A DNA stretch of 64,000 nucleotides, from positions 164,701-228,700 of the forward strand of contig NZ_GL698429.1 of assembly GCF_000187265.1 (NCBI RefSeq). Reading direction: 5' to 3'. This document shows, piece by piece, positions 61,729 to 64,000 of the stretch. Made by a program: the position numbers and the translations under genes. Within the stretch, counting starts at the first letter, position 1. The number at the start of each line of letters is the position of its first letter. The notes under the pieces were generated by a model, which made no database searches, was not told where the DNA came from, and was given only the letters and a program-made list of their open reading frames with translations. Source of the stretch: Streptococcus equinus ATCC 9812 (lineage in GTDB: Bacteria; Bacillota; Bacilli; Lactobacillales; Streptococcaceae).

Positions 61729-62378
61729 TGAGAATTGGACGAGAACGTTTAAAGAAAGTCTTAGAAATTATCGGTGATATGTATCCTGATGCCCGTTGTG
61801 AGTTGGATTGGCAAACGCCATTTCAACTTTTGGTTGCGGTGATATTGTCTGCGCAAACGACGGATAAAGCCGTCAATAAAGTTACACCAAATCTTTGGAA
61901 GAAGTATCCTGAGATTGAGGATTTGGCGATGGCTAATCTGTCTGATGTGGAAGATTGTCTTCGTGCGATTGGGCTTTATAAAAATAAAGCTAAGAATATC
62001 ATCAAGACTGCGCGTGCGATTTTGCAAGATTTTGATGGCAAAGTACCTAAGACACATAAAGAACTAGAAACCTTGCCTGGTGTTGGTCGAAAGACAGCTA
62101 ATGTCGTACTAGCTGAAGTTTATGGCGTGCCGTCAATTGCTGTCGATACGCATGTTTCACGAATTGCAAAACGTCTTAACATTTCTGCACCAGATGCTGA
62201 TGTTAAGGAGATTGAACAGGATTTGATGAAAAAAATTCCAAAGAAAGATTGGATTTTGACGCATCATCGTTTGATTTTCTTTGGACGCTATCATTGCTTG
62301 GCTAAAAAGCCTAATTGCGATATCTGTCCAGTCCAAACTTATTGCAAGTTTTATAAAGAAAATATCAAAAATAATTAG
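61728..62378 (+). CDS. nth: Endonuclease III
   Basis: DNA glycosylase/AP lyase for oxidised pyrimidines. 216 residues. Helix-hairpin-helix LPGVGRKTANVVLAEVYG with the catalytic Lys, catalytic Asp in VDTHVSRIAKRL, and the [4Fe-4S] cluster in CLAKKPNCDICPVQTYC. Coupled to dnaD by the one-base overlap. Confidence 0.96.
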   Translation: MRIGRERLKKVLEIIGDMYPDARCELDWQTPFQLLVAVILSAQTTDKAVNKVTPNLWKKYPEIEDLAMANLSDVEDCLRAIGLYKNKAKNIIKTARAILQDFDGKVPKTHKELETLPGVGRKTANVVLAEVYGVPSIAVDTHVSRIAKRLNISAPDADVKEIEQDLMKKIPKKDWILTHHRLIFFGRYHCLAKKPNCDICPVQTYCKFYKENIKNN

Positions 62379-62400
62379 CAGTTCATATGGACTGCTTTTT
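62377..62400 (+). terminator. Terminator after nth
   Basis: AGCAGT (62377-62382) and ACTGCT (62391-62396), followed by T residues. It starts inside the nth stop codon. Confidence 0.8.
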
Positions 62401-62432
62401 ATAGTGCTTTTGTAAGGAGAAGTCGTTTTTGA

Positions 62433-62438
62433 TATAAT
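62433..62438 (+). promoter_or_regulatory. -10 box of trmK
   Basis: TATAAT. Predicted start near 62445, after an in-frame ATG at 62442, which rules that codon out as the translation start. Confidence 0.5.
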
Positions 62439-62468
62439 AAAATGAATGATATTTTAGAAGGAAGAATT

Positions 62469-63152
62469 ATGCAAACAGTATTATCACAGCGCTTAGCTGA
62501 TGTGGCTGAATTTGTGCCACAAGGAGCGCGTTTATTGGACGTTGGAAGTGATCACGCTTACTTACCGATTGCTCTAATGGAAGAAGGAAAAATTGATTTT
62601 GCCATTGCTGGAGAAGTTGTGAAGGGGCCTTATGAAGCTGCAGTTCACAACGTTTCTGGAGCGGCTTTATCAGACAAGATTGATGTTCGCTTAGCTGATG
62701 GTCTAGCAGCATTTGAAGCATCTGATAACATTACAACAATCACAATTTGCGGCATGGGTGGCGGATTAATTGCCGATATTTTGGCTGCTGGTGCTGAAAA
62801 ATTAGCAAACGTAGAGCGTCTTATCTTACAACCTAACAACCGTGAAGATGAGCTTCGTACTTGGTTGATGAACAATGGCTTCAAGTTGGTTGCTGAAAAA
62901 ATCATGACTGAAAATGATAAATTCTACGAAATCATGGTGGTTGAAAACGGCCAAATGGAGTTATCAGTGACAGAATTGCGCTTTGGTCCATTTTTGAATC
63001 AAGAAAAGTCTGATGTCTTTAAAGCACGCTGGCAACGAGAGTTGAAAAAACTTGAAATTGCTTTACCACATGTTCCAGAAACTCGAGTTGATGATCGCTC
63101 TGCTATTTTACAAAAAATGACAGCCATCAAGGAGGCAATCAATGAAGGCTAG
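62469..63152 (+). CDS. trmK: tRNA (adenine(22)-N1)-methyltransferase TrmK
   Basis: 227 residues. SAM-binding motif [18 protein letters not shown], then [15 protein letters not shown] and LILQPNNRE, the signatures of the TrmK (YqfN) family. It methylates A22 of certain tRNAs. AGAAGGA at 62456-62462 sets the ATG at 62469 ([15 protein letters not shown]). It overlaps the Nif3-like gene by 11 bases, a conserved pairing in Firmicutes. Confidence 0.92.
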   Translation: MQTVLSQRLADVAEFVPQGARLLDVGSDHAYLPIALMEEGKIDFAIAGEVVKGPYEAAVHNVSGAALSDKIDVRLADGLAAFEASDNITTITICGMGGGLIADILAAGAEKLANVERLILQPNNREDELRTWLMNNGFKLVAEKIMTENDKFYEIMVVENGQMELSVTELRFGPFLNQEKSDVFKARWQRELKKLEIALPHVPETRVDDRSAILQKMTAIKEAINEG

Positions 63153-63930
63153 CGAAATTATTGCACGTTATGAAGCATATTGCCCTCGCGAACTCTCAAT
63201 GGAAGGCGATGTTTCAGGACTTCAAATCGGAACACTTGACAAAGAAGTGAATCGAGTTATGATTGCACTTGATGTGCGTGAAACAACTGTCGCTGAAGCA
63301 ATTGAAAATAATGTTGATTTGATTATTGTTAAACATGCACCGATTTTCCGTCCGCTTAAAGATCTAGTGGCAACTCCTCAAAATCAGATTTATCTGGATT
63401 TGGTTAAGCACGATATCGCAGTTTATGTCAGTCATACGAATATTGACATCGTTTCAGATGGTCTGAATGACTGGTTCTGTGAGCTTTTGGAAATTACTGA
63501 TACTGAGATTTTGAGTCCGACTTCTGATGGCTACGGTATTGGTCGTGTCGGCAACATCAAAGAACAAACTTTTTCAGAATTTGCTTTAAAAGTTAAAGAA
63601 AAATTCCAGCTCGACAGTGTTCGTTTGGTGGCATACGGCAGTCAAGAACAACTTATTAATCGTGTCGCTATTTGTGGTGGAAGTGGCCAAAGCTTTTATC
63701 GTGATGCAATGGCAAAAGGTGCCCAAGTTTATATTACAGGGGACATTTATTATCATACAGCCCAAGAAATGATTACAAATGGTATGCTAGCTATCGACCC
63801 AGGACATCATATCGAAGTGCTTATGGTTGACAAACTACTTGAGAAATTTAATGCTTGGAAAGCAGAAGGTGACTGGAACGTCGAATTCTTAGCAAGTAAA
63901 GCTGAGACAAATCCGTTTTATCATTTGTAG
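63142..63930 (+). CDS. Nif3-like dinuclear metal centre protein
   Basis: 262 residues, the short form of the NIF3/YqfO family without the inserted PII-like domain. Metal-binding groups are [19 protein letters not shown] and the C-terminal [22 protein letters not shown]. The biochemical role is unsettled (GTP cyclohydrolase I type 2 has been proposed). Coupled to trmK by overlap. The last 70 bases of the window after it hold no complete gene; AGGAAG near 63982 suggests another start at the window edge. Confidence 0.88.
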   Translation: MKASEIIARYEAYCPRELSMEGDVSGLQIGTLDKEVNRVMIALDVRETTVAEAIENNVDLIIVKHAPIFRPLKDLVATPQNQIYLDLVKHDIAVYVSHTNIDIVSDGLNDWFCELLEITDTEILSPTSDGYGIGRVGNIKEQTFSEFALKVKEKFQLDSVRLVAYGSQEQLINRVAICGGSGQSFYRDAMAKGAQVYITGDIYYHTAQEMITNGMLAIDPGHHIEVLMVDKLLEKFNAWKAEGDWNVEFLASKAETNPFYHL

Positions 63931-64000
63931 GATTTTTAGCTAACATTTGTCAATAATAGTCTCTAATTGCCTGTAAAATTAGGAAGATTAGTGACAGCAT

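Noticed and set aside
62442-62468. Alternative trmK start at 62442
   Set aside because: It lies 3 bases after the -10 box, so upstream of the expected transcript start; the ATG at 62469 has a good ribosome site.

Overview
The window is a low-GC Gram-positive chromosome segment with the gene content and order of a Streptococcus. Streptococcal markers include RexAB in place of AddAB, two MurA paralogues, a murA-epuA-endA string, an SpxR-type CBS/HotDog regulator, a preQ1-II (COG4708-type) element in front of queT, an acetyltransferase between pheS and pheT, and small DUF3272, DUF1146 and DUF3042 proteins. leucine biosynthesis genes, a glycogen operon, metA and a bile salt hydrolase together suggest the S. 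bovis/S. equinus complex. Two badly decayed glycogen-degradation genes would suit a host- or dairy-adapted member of it. The species is an inference and cannot be fixed from sequence reading alone. I saw no rRNA, tRNA, insertion sequence, prophage or CRISPR array. This is mainly core chromosome.

Layout. 1-4.8 kb: the end of leuC, then leuD, a free-methionine-R-sulfoxide reductase, dnaX, DUF3272, and birA on the minus strand. 4.8-8 kb: a long structured metK leader, metK and murZ. 8-13 kb: an acetyltransferase, spxR, two tandem map genes, a BrkB-type membrane protein and divergent gtrA. 13.3-17 kb: preQ1-II/queT, ligA and a diacylglycerol kinase. 17-27.5 kb: the glycogen locus, with pulA (broken), glgB, glgC, glgD, glgA and glgP (broken). 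27.5-34.1 kb: the F1Fo ATP synthase operon atpEBFHAGDC. 34.2-37 kb: DUF1146, murA, epuA and endA. 37-41.3 kb: a Phe T-box, then pheS, an acetyltransferase and pheT. 41.4-48.3 kb: rexB and rexA. 48.4-51.2 kb: a MetE-like methyltransferase under a MET-box, a cytidine-deaminase-like protein, a PHP phosphatase and a 58-residue DUF3042 gene. 51.3-58.2 kb: miaA, hflX, a conserved unknown, rnz, an SDR oxidoreductase and recJ. 58.3-64 kb: bsh, apt, metA (tandem MET-boxes), dnaD, nth, trmK and a Nif3-like protein.

How the genes work together. The glycogen genes keep a complete synthetic arm (ADP-glucose synthesis, chain elongation, branching). Phosphorylase has at least six lesions and the debranching enzyme has two frameshifts, so this strain looks able to build glycogen but unable to mobilise it by the usual route. 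Methionine and SAM metabolism recurs: metK behind a long leader, metA behind two MET-boxes, a MetE-like methyltransferase behind one, and a methionine-sulfoxide reductase. RNA-based control is prominent (metK leader, preQ1-II, Phe T-box, a possible attenuator before glgB). Seven genes appear to be transcribed as leaderless mRNAs, because their -10 box lies exactly 6 or 7 bases before the start codon.

The points most worth a second look are the leaderless-gene pattern, the decayed glycogen-degradation arm, the tandem map duplication that includes its promoter, the metK leader architecture, and the metA hairpin that would hide its ribosome binding site only in read-through transcripts.
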